IMG/VR virus record: IMGVR_UViG_3300025138_009100
Span: 1-64,000 of that record
DNA: 64,000 bases
Strand: one strand, 5' to 3'
From: a virus
Shown: piece after piece, positions 21,101 through 29,968 of the stretch
Position numbering within the stretch: the first letter of the stretch is position 1
Layout: every line of letters begins with the position of its first letter
Notes under the pieces: model-generated
The model's input: only the letters and a program-made list of their open reading frames with translations
The model's database searches: none
What the model was told of the DNA's origin: nothing
Made by a program: the position numbers and the translations under genes

Positions 21101-23485
21101 GTAAGAGAGGTTTATAGGGGGCCATTTGGATTTAAACCTTTACCTGTTAACGCAAGTGGTCAAGATTTGATTGAATCTCAGTCTTATATATTTAAGATGG
21201 AGCAAATTAGATCTGATCAATTAAAGGTAAAGAGTTGGAATTACGAAAGATTTTTATATAAAGATAACTACGAGGATAGTATTGACCCTTTGACGGCTGA
21301 TAAAACATATGGATACGGCGCACTTAAAGGAAATTATAATCCTATTTCTGAAAAATGGGCGTTTAATTATAAACCAGAACCGCAGGGTGGATTTTTTAAT
21401 TTTGCTCTTTATCCTAGAAACCTTTCTCTTTCTGAGATAGAGTCTAGGTCTATGCCGGATAGTAAACTGTCTCCTGCTACTCGTTATAAGTTTATTCCAA
21501 AAGATCTAACTAATTTTGTGTCAGAAAACGGAAGAATACATTGCTATGTCAGGTACGATAATAGTCAGTATTTAGATTTTAGAGGAATATCTGCTGATTC
21601 TATTACACAGGAAGTTGTTGCAGGAAACACTCTTATTCCCGACATGCTCTCTGAGTTAGATAATGTTTCAGTGAACATACCTCTTCCAGAAGGTAGCAAA
21701 AGCAGAAGAGAATCAAGCGATGAAAAAAGAAAACCTGCTGTAGCTTTTGTCAAATGTGATGTTGACGAAAAATTGTATATGCCACCGAAAAGCGAAAATA
21801 CCCCCGCAATGGTTTACGGGAGAGATATAAAATACATTCCAAATTATTCTGCGCCAGAGGTTATAGAAGGAGAAGATGAGGATGGCTGCCGAACTTTTAC
21901 TTGCGTCCAAGCTTATTCTCAGCCCATATTTGCTCCGAACGACAGGACGGTTAAGATAACAGCATCTGATGTCGGATACGAAAGAATATTACCACCTCAA
22001 ACTATAGCATATAATGATACAGAGTTCATTGTTCGTCCTACATTTGGAAATCCTAATAGAATACTTGTAGGTGGAGGTCTAGATAGAACCGTTATAACAC
22101 ACGAAGAATACGCAAGGAGGTATGACAAAGAGCAAGATGCTTTTATTATAGACACAGAAAAAGAGAATTTAGACAGCGATCATGTATATGCTCTTATAAC
22201 CGTTCCGGGTAGAGTCACGACTACTATTAATCAAAGATATATGGATTCTGATTTCTTTAGCTTGGAAACAGTCAGTATTAAGAATGCTTTGACTCAAGAT
22301 GTTGTTAGGGGTCCAAAAGGATTTGAAAAGCCAGCGGAAATTGTTAACGAAAAAGTTCCCATAGATTGTTCACAGTTTACCTTTGAAGAATTAGAATCCG
22401 CAGCGAACACTCAAAGAGAGGCTATGAAATCCTCTGCAAATTCGAGGATGGATCGGCAGTATGCTACAACGCAACCTTCACCAATTTATCCAAACATTGT
22501 TGCTTTACCTCTCATGTCAACGGAAAGGTGCTATGGACCTTGGAGGTCTGCTGCAAATATAGCTGGTGGTAAAGATAGATATACAGACATTGGAGGTAAA
22601 ATAGAATTTGTTAAAGATGAAAATCTAGCGCCTTGGAATTACGCTGGATATCAATTAATGGACGAGGGTGGAAAACTTCAAGCGGAATTTTCTAATAGTT
22701 TGATGTTGTTTTCCGAAAGAGGTGGATTTGTTTTTCCTTCTACTCCATCTGGGATATCAATAGGAAAATCACTACAGGAAGGTGGACCGCTAGTAACATC
22801 TCTGTCAATCAATGTTTCTGAGGCGGGTGTAAAAAGTACTATTAAAATGGATCTTTATACTTCTAGGTTTGGTAAGCTTCAAAAACAAAAAGAAGAGGCT
22901 ATAGCACAAATCGTTAGAGAAAGACAAAAAATTATTGATACTAATAATGAAATGATCAGGAAGGGTATGATCAAAAGCGCTTCTAGTTCAAATATGAGTG
23001 CAGCGATTGCTAGTCAGGTGAATCAATTTTTCGCCACTACTGATGATTTCACTGGCATAGAAAGAAATAAAGAAGCTTCCCAGAATCTTACTTACGAAGT
23101 TAGAAAAAGCTCAAGGGTCGTTAAAAATCTTGAAACTGGTGAATCTTTCACTAAAGAGGAGCAGGCACAAATGGTGGCAGACTTTGATGCATATGGAAAA
23201 GAACTTGGGGATTATTGGAGTCCCATTGACTGGGAGCTTATGTTCACCCCCCAGCCCGGTCATAATACTTCAATATATGACACGGAGACTATTCTTCCTG
23301 ATGGTCTCGCGGGAAGTCGATCAAAATTCGCCACGACATCAAACCGTAACTTGGGTCAGATGGTATTTGGACCGAGACCTATGCCTACGGAGGAATCGCC
23401 AGACACGCAAGCTATCATAGAGAGGACGTATGGAGAAGGGTTCAAGCTCAATGAGAGATTTAATAGCACTCTAGAAGGCTTTTAA
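18155..23485 (+). CDS. Large baseplate/tail-hub-like protein (1776 residues)
   Basis: The ATG at 18155 is chosen over an in-frame upstream codon (18050) because it directly follows the previous stop with AGAGGAA at a good distance, and the upstream codons overlap the preceding gene. The protein has 1776 residues. Residues of about 100-320 include APPVGSPVFFKFG and later FGGILQST and DPREIL, a pattern resembling hub or gpD-like baseplate proteins in which a 'F-GIL' strand leads into a DPREIL helix. A middle region (about residues 790-930) is rich in Glu/Lys/Leu heptads and may form a coiled coil. The C-terminal quarter contains the stretch with SLSINVSEAGVKSTIKMDLYTSRFG, a typical tail-protein strand pattern, then a helical region. 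A hub or baseplate role is an inference. The next gene begins 49 bases on. Confidence 0.55.
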   Translation: MSEKHKPDYSVVPPTGAFDQDQAAGSGSEWPSKFVLPQGPSGTFSNGGWTEGNEGFVQQTFLGASIRNFNIAGGFGDSSSNLSVELIEDEYNKSDSTFLGLGDDVYHSGNGDKFVAPPVGSPVFFKFGKNWATVEQAYRRIIDETYGISSIDLEKWNFEDELIQTSGAFSRTPYEASGEWPNEREKYYLRNQEKTKLFSDIEDPRDDLRTWVDKSFLYTHDDKDRGYQHFTFGGILQSTSETRGANGNPSHSAKVTDPREILSNCAIILNDYAGTTFNNKNLFNVYGFLEYDPSDELQKRLDEKAQYKWTIKKQVSSTGQVKHVGFDAKLGTSALNPSDTNWDLYKFPQTVQSAGSAGKIFTAEAIDTDVGAASELYPKFFPITGEGFSRRSEQGIPWYRVSHALAALFEQYGKLPEEYLEAGFGGTIDFRGFNYIVDFGGIPTEKIPNIYMMNYNQTDLLSIAQELCDIISHDLFVSLFPVIDPLTSLKEDTDEKAAIMNSAFAKNNYWTKKASGYDPSSDKYKQYMSNIIHGIIRVDAIDRSKQPTYGSIQSYINRLENQGIYVENRNLGFELANITTDKFVAGAQEVEMHYFSTYKDRDSLEARKQAAGIPNKLQYINEKQWSLEASLKQQVLPFYGFLGKGALSIPRGFGSYQQIMLDTSALDAHGVGNYYVATEIELRAALVSYDNWADLLARQYNETYIQEVGNLKGFYNELFRTKSEDIEGLGNIPEGDPFNIRDLENREFGVSVPRCVFNSEKNFMGPDGYPASPCSPPYGYPLYYKRAEKLGINRASLANLSSKIDEVITQVNKIEDFANSDEDTNSLKIEKRSLEQILTTSYNLIVATSSQAAFDGSSRYYTNEAFNEANTCVFSQIEAIEEEIEKFTEAGNHPAILSHIKESAVALSAEVGRMSRRGYKNSKKVYDFIRKIAEENLGKKFLVKIPRYCNVNYSEDIKLKKQIGIQGVDEDENPIYGDFTDSVREVYRGPFGFKPLPVNASGQDLIESQSYIFKMEQIRSDQLKVKSWNYERFLYKDNYEDSIDPLTADKTYGYGALKGNYNPISEKWAFNYKPEPQGGFFNFALYPRNLSLSEIESRSMPDSKLSPATRYKFIPKDLTNFVSENGRIHCYVRYDNSQYLDFRGISADSITQEVVAGNTLIPDMLSELDNVSVNIPLPEGSKSRRESSDEKRKPAVAFVKCDVDEKLYMPPKSENTPAMVYGRDIKYIPNYSAPEVIEGEDEDGCRTFTCVQAYSQPIFAPNDRTVKITASDVGYERILPPQTIAYNDTEFIVRPTFGNPNRILVGGGLDRTVITHEEYARRYDKEQDAFIIDTEKENLDSDHVYALITVPGRVTTTINQRYMDSDFFSLETVSIKNALTQDVVRGPKGFEKPAEIVNEKVPIDCSQFTFEELESAANTQREAMKSSANSRMDRQYATTQPSPIYPNIVALPLMSTERCYGPWRSAANIAGGKDRYTDIGGKIEFVKDENLAPWNYAGYQLMDEGGKLQAEFSNSLMLFSERGGFVFPSTPSGISIGKSLQEGGPLVTSLSINVSEAGVKSTIKMDLYTSRFGKLQKQKEEAIAQIVRERQKIIDTNNEMIRKGMIKSASSSNMSAAIASQVNQFFATTDDFTGIERNKEASQNLTYEVRKSSRVVKNLETGESFTKEEQAQMVADFDAYGKELGDYWSPIDWELMFTPQPGHNTSIYDTETILPDGLAGSRSKFATTSNRNLGQMVFGPRPMPTEESPDTQAIIERTYGEGFKLNERFNSTLEGF

Positions 23486-23534
23486 TGCAGATAATCTTAC
23501 GGAATAAGAATAACTAAGGACAAGAGAGAAAAAA

Positions 23535-26500
23535 ATGAAACCAAATTTATATTCTAATCAAGAAAAAAGCAAAAGCGAAAGCTTTCACTCTATAACTACA
23601 GATAATCTCAGATTTCAAGATTTGGGACTAGGAGTATTTACAACCGGAACGCTCTACGACTGGATTTGCACTTTACCGCAGGGGCCAAAAAGAGTAGATT
23701 TTGAATATATTGGTGCAGTTTACGACAGGATAAGAGGTGAGCCTGATACTCCAAGCGAAGAAGATTATTACAAACAGCAGGTAGGACAATATAAAAACCT
23801 TAGATTCTGGTTGAATAAATTTTCAGGAACTGTTTCTTCTACTAGCAACTCATTATACTCTCAACTTCCGCTACAGAATATTTTCGAGCCAATCGCAGCA
23901 TCCATCGACGAATCCTGTTCGCGTTACGAATTTCCGTACACCGTATCTTTTTACGCTTGGAGAAACAGCGGAAGAAATGGAGAATATATTCTTGTGAAGG
24001 GAGGGGGAGACACAGAGCAAGACGTGATGAACTGGGAGTTTTCTGAAGGTAGTGAAAACTACAGATGGAGTGATCTTAGGATAGAAGATCTTGTTGGCAG
24101 AACATATAATAGAAACTCTAAATATCTTTATAATATAGAAAAGTTTCCTCTTGGTTCCAGAGGTGATTCTCTCCTAATAAGAAATATTATAGAGATGAAT
24201 AATTATGTCAACACCCTGAGAAGTGTAAACTATAATGATTGGACGAGTACAGATAGGGCTAGATATAGATTTATACAAGACATCAAGTCTAGCAAATATG
24301 GATGTCTTGAATGGAAAGCCAATATTACTTTTCTTTTGGATATACCTAACGTTTTAGTTGAAGAAGGTATAAGTCTTGACGGATGTAATGATTGCGCAAA
24401 AGAAGTTACTACTACATTTAAACTGCGTCTGTTCGGTATAGATACTAAAAAAAGAACGGGAAGATCTGTTGCTTCTACAGACACGACGATAATTCAAACA
24501 AAAACCACTCCTGTTGGCACACCTTATATCTATAGAGACGAAACTGGTGCTGATCCACCAAGTATAAATCCAAGCCCTAGAAACGGAACCGCTGGCGAGC
24601 TTTCTAATCACTACGTACCGCTTGAAGGTAAATTCGAGTCTGGAACTACTCAGGTTTTTGCCATAATGACGGAAGACCTCCCCGGCGCAGAGCAGCCTAC
24701 AGTGCAAGAGACGCTAGAGGAAGATTCTCCCTTTTTGACAAATAAAAGTACTGGATTCGGTGTACAGACTGGGAAGGCGGTTGTCGTAAGTATGCAAAAT
24801 GCAAACCCTAAACAATGGATGCCAGACTTTGCAAGCCCTAGAAAATGTAGAAACAAAGATAACACAAAGGTTGTTTTAACTGTTCATAATCCTACAAGTA
24901 GATCGTTTACTAAGGGTGAGAATGTAATATTACAAAAATTAGACGGTGTCTGGGTTCCACTTAGCGTTGGAGAGGGTTCTGCCTCCATAGCTCCCGCCGA
25001 CCCCAACTGGGATTTTATGTACTTAATGACTAATAGTATGTTTTTCTTTAGAAATCATGATTGGGTAAGAAAGCAAGCAAAACGCGGTAATACAAAACTA
25101 ACAGATTGGGATGATATTGGCGGAGAAGATCAAACCATATCCAAACCAAATAATTACGAACAGTCTTTTTATTATAACTACTATCGAAGACAAGAAGAAC
25201 AAGAGAGACAACAAGTCTCATTCACTAATCCTTCCATAATTGATATCACAGACAATCAACAGAGATATCCAACGTCTGTTTTTCATTATGCTGGTGTTAT
25301 TAATGGGTATATGCAGGTTACCTCTTGGGATTTTATGGGTATTGGAATTGGTGGCACAAGAAGAAATATGTCTGCCAACAGCAATCCTGTACTATCAGAA
25401 GCAGCGGCTACCGGCGAGGCATACGCTGGTGACGACGGTATAAATGGTAACGCGCTTTCTACAACCCAGTTTAGCATAGACACAAATGGTAACCCATTTG
25501 ATAATGGTGGTATTGATGGCAAATTTAATTCCTACCCTTTCTTTGGGTGTGTTTTTCCAGAGGGGTATCAGGCTCAGTCTCAGTACGCCGAATTAATGGC
25601 GGACGACACTGATTTCTTTTTAGCGCCCAAAAACTTTCAATCAACCAATGACAAATATGAAGCTAATGGTAAATTCTTCTATGCTTCTAACGGTAAGCCA
25701 TTTGAAAATTTAAATAATGTTGCAAATGCTATTACTACTACTAAACATCAGGAGGCGGGAATGTTCCCTCAGTCAGAGGTCGGTACTTTAAAACATCTAC
25801 CTGCTGATATAGGAACGAACTGTGAGCCAAGCGGAACTTACGGAAGACCTATTTCAAATATTGGAATGATTGGATCTTTAAATCATCATATTGGAGATTT
25901 AACTTTTAGAAACACAGTAGCTGACTATTTTCAAGACGATAACCAAGGTCAGCCTAAAAGATATTCTTGGATGCATAAAAAAGACAGGACACAGGCTGAT
26001 GTAAATAAAACACATGAAAATGCACAAGACTTTATTTATGATTATAGTGATAGTGTGTTTGATCTTCAGCCAATGAACTCTTCTAAAATAGAATTTAGAC
26101 CTTTATCTCAAGAGGTTTATGCTTGTTTTGAATCTATAAACTTCGCCCCAAATACTAATCGAGTTTCTTTTGACGGTCTTTACGATCACCTTGGAGTAGG
26201 TACAGATAAAAGAGGTAAATTTTCTGTTAATGGTTATCAATTCGTACAAGCTTGGTTCAATGCCGACATCTCACCTTACGTTCCTGTTATATCTCCATTT
26301 GCTCTTTATAGAAATCCTCAAATTGTGCAAGTACCTGTGATCGCAGATCTTACGGACGTTAACGACGGAAGTAGCAATATAACAAAAGATTTGACGCTGT
26401 ATCATACATATAGAACTACTAATACGCCTGATAATACTAATGGTCTTAAATATAATATAGACTTAGCTGAATCAACTTTGGGTAGTCCCGTTGGACACTT

Positions 26501-28007
26501 ACCGGAAGGTCCAAACCACTCTTCTCAACGTTGGTTTGATGAGAACTGGATGACTCAGGATTTGAGTCCAGCGGGTGCTGTCGGAGTTATAGGCGCTGTT
26601 GCTACTTTTGCTACAAGAGATGCTTTACAGTTTGTTACAGAAAATGCCGTTGGCTTGGATGACTATATAGTTGGAATTGGCGCTGGTAGCGATTATTTTC
26701 CTTCTTATAGGGGCGGGGACTATGCTACTCTTGACACTACTCAGTTATACGCTAGAGTTTATCAGCAGTGGCCCAGAGATCAAATGATTTATGATCCTAG
26801 ATTTTTTGTTGTACATCACTTTAATGATGGTATTAAAATTTCAAGAGATACTGTAAATAAGGAATATTACGTAAACGGATCTCCCATAGATCGTGAACCA
26901 ACAGAAGAAGAACTCTCAGAGGGGTATCCGCTAGGAGCCTACGAAGTCGATAAAAAAGAAGCTGATGTTGACTTCAGGATTCCTACATCTTGGAATAACT
27001 CGCTCTTTGAAGTCGGAGGTTATGTTTATTCTGATTCTAAAAATGCCATTTTAAACGAACCCCATGCGGAGGCAGTATCTAAAATTAGAGAAAAATCTCA
27101 CTGGAGAATACAGCCACAGAGGAGGGGTAAGTTATTGCCCTATACTTATTCTAACGTAACAATTGGTATATCTAAAGAGCCAAAACAAGGAACGTTATTG
27201 GAAGGTCAATTTGCCTCTGCTAAACTTCACGACATTGTAATCATAAATCCCGGCTCTAAGTATGGAAAAGGCGATACATTCAAGCTTTCTGGAGCTAGCG
27301 GAGGTGGAGTTGTATTAAAAGCAAAGACATTAAATGATGAAGGGGGAGTTAGGACGTTTGAGGTTCTTGAGGTAGGTCTGGTTTTTGATACTAATGATTT
27401 TTTAAGTTCTGACCAAGAGATGAGATGGGAGACGGGAGGATCGTCTCCAACAGCACCGACTTCTATAATCGCAAGAGAAGTTGATAAGGGAACCGGACTT
27501 GAAGCTTATGTTATAAGGGGTCGAATGACAACAACGAAGATGACTGACACGAAACCCGCAGAAGCACTAGAAACAACGGGTCCAATAAAATTAGGGCCAG
27601 ATCCGTCTCTAGCTAACTCAGCAGTGCTGCAATTACAGCAAACAGACCCTAAAAATCAAATACTAAAGATAAATCCCAACGCAAGATCTAAGAATAATCA
27701 ATATGACGTGTTTTTTCACTACCATAATGACATTTCTCACAATAGAGTAAGTGAAACGGGTCCACCAAACGGTGTAGAACAAATGATTAGATTGAATGTG
27801 ATAACAGACGGCGGAGGGGGTAGCGCTGGCTCATTAACCTCTAACGCTCAGGGTGTTGGCTCAGATATTGACTTCCCTCCCGGTGGTGGTCCAGATCAAT
27901 TTGCCGGGTCGGACTGGGCTTTTCAGTCTAATGGTTTTGGAGGAGGGTTTTTAAATGGCGCTGGCGATTTCTTTGGCGCTGGTGGTATTGGTGGTGGCGG
28001 TTTTTAA
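23535..28007 (+). CDS. Large tail structural protein with Gly-rich C-terminus (1490 residues)
   Basis: This 1490-residue protein starts at an ATG preceded by AAGGACAAGAGAG, similar to the AAGGACAA before the giant gene. Most of it is mixed alpha/beta without a family I recognise. It has many Tyr, Asn and Asp residues, as virion proteins often do. Near residues 1225-1290 there is a segment with VIINPGSKYGKGDTFKLSG, a turn pattern seen repeatedly in phage fibre and tail proteins. The last 70 residues are strongly Gly-rich (runs such as GGGFLNGAGDFFGAGGIGGGGF broken by aromatic residues), which suggests a flexible or assembly-directing tail. No transmembrane segment is apparent. The assignment to tail structure rests on gene order and composition only. 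Confidence 0.55.
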   Translation: MKPNLYSNQEKSKSESFHSITTDNLRFQDLGLGVFTTGTLYDWICTLPQGPKRVDFEYIGAVYDRIRGEPDTPSEEDYYKQQVGQYKNLRFWLNKFSGTVSSTSNSLYSQLPLQNIFEPIAASIDESCSRYEFPYTVSFYAWRNSGRNGEYILVKGGGDTEQDVMNWEFSEGSENYRWSDLRIEDLVGRTYNRNSKYLYNIEKFPLGSRGDSLLIRNIIEMNNYVNTLRSVNYNDWTSTDRARYRFIQDIKSSKYGCLEWKANITFLLDIPNVLVEEGISLDGCNDCAKEVTTTFKLRLFGIDTKKRTGRSVASTDTTIIQTKTTPVGTPYIYRDETGADPPSINPSPRNGTAGELSNHYVPLEGKFESGTTQVFAIMTEDLPGAEQPTVQETLEEDSPFLTNKSTGFGVQTGKAVVVSMQNANPKQWMPDFASPRKCRNKDNTKVVLTVHNPTSRSFTKGENVILQKLDGVWVPLSVGEGSASIAPADPNWDFMYLMTNSMFFFRNHDWVRKQAKRGNTKLTDWDDIGGEDQTISKPNNYEQSFYYNYYRRQEEQERQQVSFTNPSIIDITDNQQRYPTSVFHYAGVINGYMQVTSWDFMGIGIGGTRRNMSANSNPVLSEAAATGEAYAGDDGINGNALSTTQFSIDTNGNPFDNGGIDGKFNSYPFFGCVFPEGYQAQSQYAELMADDTDFFLAPKNFQSTNDKYEANGKFFYASNGKPFENLNNVANAITTTKHQEAGMFPQSEVGTLKHLPADIGTNCEPSGTYGRPISNIGMIGSLNHHIGDLTFRNTVADYFQDDNQGQPKRYSWMHKKDRTQADVNKTHENAQDFIYDYSDSVFDLQPMNSSKIEFRPLSQEVYACFESINFAPNTNRVSFDGLYDHLGVGTDKRGKFSVNGYQFVQAWFNADISPYVPVISPFALYRNPQIVQVPVIADLTDVNDGSSNITKDLTLYHTYRTTNTPDNTNGLKYNIDLAESTLGSPVGHLPEGPNHSSQRWFDENWMTQDLSPAGAVGVIGAVATFATRDALQFVTENAVGLDDYIVGIGAGSDYFPSYRGGDYATLDTTQLYARVYQQWPRDQMIYDPRFFVVHHFNDGIKISRDTVNKEYYVNGSPIDREPTEEELSEGYPLGAYEVDKKEADVDFRIPTSWNNSLFEVGGYVYSDSKNAILNEPHAEAVSKIREKSHWRIQPQRRGKLLPYTYSNVTIGISKEPKQGTLLEGQFASAKLHDIVIINPGSKYGKGDTFKLSGASGGGVVLKAKTLNDEGGVRTFEVLEVGLVFDTNDFLSSDQEMRWETGGSSPTAPTSIIAREVDKGTGLEAYVIRGRMTTTKMTDTKPAEALETTGPIKLGPDPSLANSAVLQLQQTDPKNQILKINPNARSKNNQYDVFFHYHNDISHNRVSETGPPNGVEQMIRLNVITDGGGGSAGSLTSNAQGVGSDIDFPPGGGPDQFAGSDWAFQSNGFGGGFLNGAGDFFGAGGIGGGGF

Positions 28008-28056
28008 ATAACACTGGCTTTTGTATGAGTTAAATAAACAAATAATTTTTTTCGTG

Positions 28057-28062
28057 TATAAT
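28057..28062 (+). promoter_or_regulatory. Likely -10 element before the 240-residue virion gene
   Basis: The 88-base gap between two plus-strand genes contains GTGTATAATATAAC, with a perfect TATAAT and a TG just upstream. No good -35 is found at 16-18 bases, so recognition could depend on the TG or on a phage factor. The downstream gene has a strong Shine-Dalgarno, AGGAG, nine bases before its ATG. A separate promoter would allow high expression of a major virion protein. Confidence 0.4.
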
Positions 28063-28095
28063 ATAACAGAATATTTCTTAATAGGAGATTAAATA

Positions 28096-28818
28096 ATGGC
28101 AGCTATAACATTTCATGTAAACCAAACTGGTTTTACAGCTACAGATAGAGACGCTACGCTCATTGGTCACGCACAGGGGTCTGGACTTGGCTTCTTTGGT
28201 AACAGTTTTGGCCTATCTGTTCCGGTTGGTCAATATCAAGAAAGTACGTTTGTTAGTAATTCAAACGGAACTGCATCTGGAGTTAAAGCCTCTAACACTA
28301 AATATATGAGTGCTAGCGGAGTATCTCACAACGGAGAAGGTGAGCTTGATAATGAAAAGATGCCAAATTACTACGCCCCATTGAATATTAGGTTTACTCA
28401 TGACGAGGCGGTTAGAGTTCAAAATTGTAAACTACGTATTTTTGACAGAGCAGACATTGCAAATCAAGCTAGCGGAGTGACAACCAAAGTTTATGAGGTT
28501 CGACATCCAAACCCACTTGCTACAGACACAACAAAGCTAGCCCATAGAGGTATATCTACTCATGACTGGTACGAATTCGATCCAGAAGAAAACATGACAG
28601 ACATGGCTCTAACCTCATCTCCGGGGATCAGCGGTCTAAATACAACTGCTGGAGACACCGTTAGTGCGGACGATGGAACTTATATAAATCAGACTTCAAA
28701 AGAAGGTGCTGCCCACGAATCTCTTCGTCACGATTGGTTTACTGCTCTTAGCGCTTCTCCCGATAGTATTGGTAGTAAAACGCAATATGGATTATATTTT
28801 ACTTTAGAATATCTATAA
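28096..28818 (+). CDS. Probable virion protein (240 residues)
   Basis: The ATG follows a strong AGGAG, and a TATAAT element lies about 35 bases upstream, so this gene can be expressed separately from the tail genes. The protein is beta-rich and Ser/Thr/Gly-rich without Cys clusters, signal peptide or membrane helices. A central part has VQNCKLRIFDRADI followed by ASGVTTKVYEVRHP, a pattern I associate with virion proteins from environmental phage genomes, although I cannot name a Pfam family. It is the last gene of the plus-strand late block and is followed at once by a terminator. A decoration, tail or tip protein is most likely. The separate promoter suggests many copies. Confidence 0.55.
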   Translation: MAAITFHVNQTGFTATDRDATLIGHAQGSGLGFFGNSFGLSVPVGQYQESTFVSNSNGTASGVKASNTKYMSASGVSHNGEGELDNEKMPNYYAPLNIRFTHDEAVRVQNCKLRIFDRADIANQASGVTTKVYEVRHPNPLATDTTKLAHRGISTHDWYEFDPEENMTDMALTSSPGISGLNTTAGDTVSADDGTYINQTSKEGAAHESLRHDWFTALSASPDSIGSKTQYGLYFTLEYL

Positions 28819-28844
28819 AAAAAGAGCCGCCTTTCGACGACTCT
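28816..28844 (-). terminator. Intrinsic terminator for the minus-strand operon
   Basis: Read on the minus strand, AGAGTCGTC-GAAA-GGCGGCTCT forms a 9-bp stem (G-U pairs included) closed by a GAAA tetraloop, followed by seven T residues. It lies just past the stop of the zinc-ribbon gene, the last gene of the minus-strand operon. The T-run overlaps the stop codon of the plus-strand virion gene. Confidence 0.8.
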
Positions 28845-28850
28845 CTAACT

Positions 28851-28880
28851 AGGCCAGTAGTGGTGTGCTACTGGCCTTTT
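28851..28880 (+). terminator. Intrinsic terminator for the plus-strand late block
   Basis: AGGCCAGTAG and CTACTGGCCT form a perfect 10-bp stem around a 7-base loop (28861-28867), followed by TTTT. It stops transcription from the virion gene and sits beside the opposite-strand terminator, so the two blocks are insulated from each other. Confidence 0.85.
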
Positions 28881-29216
28881 CTATTCATTCTGGCCTGTTT
28901 TGGCATTCCATTTTACCCAACCTCGATCTGGCAGCCAATTGCCGTCCCCATCCTTACGTTTAGGGAATAGGGTTCCACCCTTCTTGTTAACTCCAAACGC
29001 CAGACGCGCCCCGCAGTCTGCACATCTTAGTTCGTAATAGTCGTTCTCTTCTACGCTTCTTACTACAAATTTGACGTTGTCACTTCCGCACTTAGCACAA
29101 GTAGTCTCTTCAAAGACCTCTTGAAACCTAGCGATTTCTGCAAAGATTGACTTCTGGTCATCTCCAGAAAGTTCTACATTGAGGCGACCGTTTCTTGTTT
29201 GATATACTACTTTCAT
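28881..29216 (-). CDS. Zinc-ribbon protein
   Basis: The protein has 111 residues when started at the ATG at 29216, which makes an ATGA overlap with the upstream gene; a TTG at 29228 is less likely. Two CxxC pairs (CAKCGSDN and CADCG) about 25 residues apart form a typical zinc ribbon. The N-terminus (VVYQTRNGRLNVELSG) looks like a short beta-sheet. The C-terminus is basic and aromatic (FPKRKDGDGNWLPDRGWVKW). Zinc-ribbon proteins of this size often bind nucleic acid or accompany recombination proteins. It follows a putative annealing protein in the same operon, which supports a DNA-metabolism role. The specific function is unknown. Confidence 0.7.
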   Translation of the reverse strand: MKVVYQTRNGRLNVELSGDDQKSIFAEIARFQEVFEETTCAKCGSDNVKFVVRSVEENDYYELRCADCGARLAFGVNKKGGTLFPKRKDGDGNWLPDRGWVKWNAKTGQNE

Positions 29217-29968
29217 ACATTTCTCCAATCTTGTTGATAACCAGTAATTGAACTAGGGATTGTCCCTTTGTCTTGTTGATATTCGTTTAGCTTTTCAATA
29301 GCGTCACTTGCTTGTTTCTTGTCTATCTTCTTTGAGACAGACAAATTAAATACTTCCTTAAACAATTTTGCTGGATGGATATCCAGTTGTTTAGACTTTC
29401 CGTCTACGAACCGCTCTTGGTTCTCTGTCATTCTACCTGCTGATTGATATTCTCCTTGCGTAGTGTGTACCGCATTAGTTTGACTAATACTCTTAGCGAT
29501 CTCTGCGGTATTCTTTTTAGTGACTTCTTCTGCGGCTACAACACGTATTCTAAGCGCTTTCCTCAGAGCGCGACCTTCTGCTCGCGTTGCTGCTGTAGCA
29601 GTGTTATAGACACAAAATGTGTCGTCTGTGTTGCCCTCCCAAGAGTCAGCAACATCAGAGAAAGCAGACCCGTCTTCAAACTCTACCCGCCAAACGACAG
29701 TGGACCTGCCTATCTCGTTTCCTCCCTGCGGAGGAAAGACCTGAGTGGGACCACTAAATACGATTCTACCCATCAACAACTCTGCAACTCTCCTGAGTCC
29801 ATTACAGAGAGGCATCTTTTCAAACATCTCATTCTTCTCAAAGTGTCCTAGCACATAGTCATTCCACTCTGGATCTGTAGGACAAACTGCGCTCTCTACA
29901 ACATCCTTAGTTCCAGCCTTGGCGTTAGACGGGGTGCTAAGTTCAACATCTTCAAACAAATCGCTCAT
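29213..29968 (-). CDS. Putative single-strand annealing protein
   Basis: The protein has 251 residues and starts by ATGA overlap with the homing endonuclease gene. A beta-hairpin region of about residues 70-110 (STVVWRVEFEDGSAFSDVADSW) is followed by a helix with ATAATRAEGRALRKALRI. This sheet-plus-helix with a T-x-A-x-GRAL helix resembles Rad52-superfamily (Rad52/Sak/Erf) annealing proteins. The C-terminal 70 residues start with MTENQERFVDGKSK and form a small helical domain of the type often found at the end of phage recombination proteins. The role would be annealing single strands during recombination-dependent replication. It neighbours a zinc-ribbon protein and a homing endonuclease. 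The family assignment is by motif only and could be wrong. Confidence 0.45.
   Translation of the reverse strand: MSDLFEDVELSTPSNAKAGTKDVVESAVCPTDPEWNDYVLGHFEKNEMFEKMPLCNGLRRVAELLMGRIVFSGPTQVFPPQGGNEIGRSTVVWRVEFEDGSAFSDVADSWEGNTDDTFCVYNTATAATRAEGRALRKALRIRVVAAEEVTKKNTAEIAKSISQTNAVHTTQGEYQSAGRMTENQERFVDGKSKQLDIHPAKLFKEVFNLSVSKKIDKKQASDAIEKLNEYQQDKGTIPSSITGYQQDWRNV

Noticed and set aside
28008-28095. A possible tRNA or small RNA in the gap
   Set aside because: Only a -10 element and a Shine-Dalgarno are seen; no cloverleaf or stable hairpin was found by eye.
29444-29851. A plus-strand ORF of 135 codons opposite the putative annealing protein
   Set aside because: The minus-strand gene has coupled start, operon context and a coherent domain pattern; the plus-strand frame has none of these.
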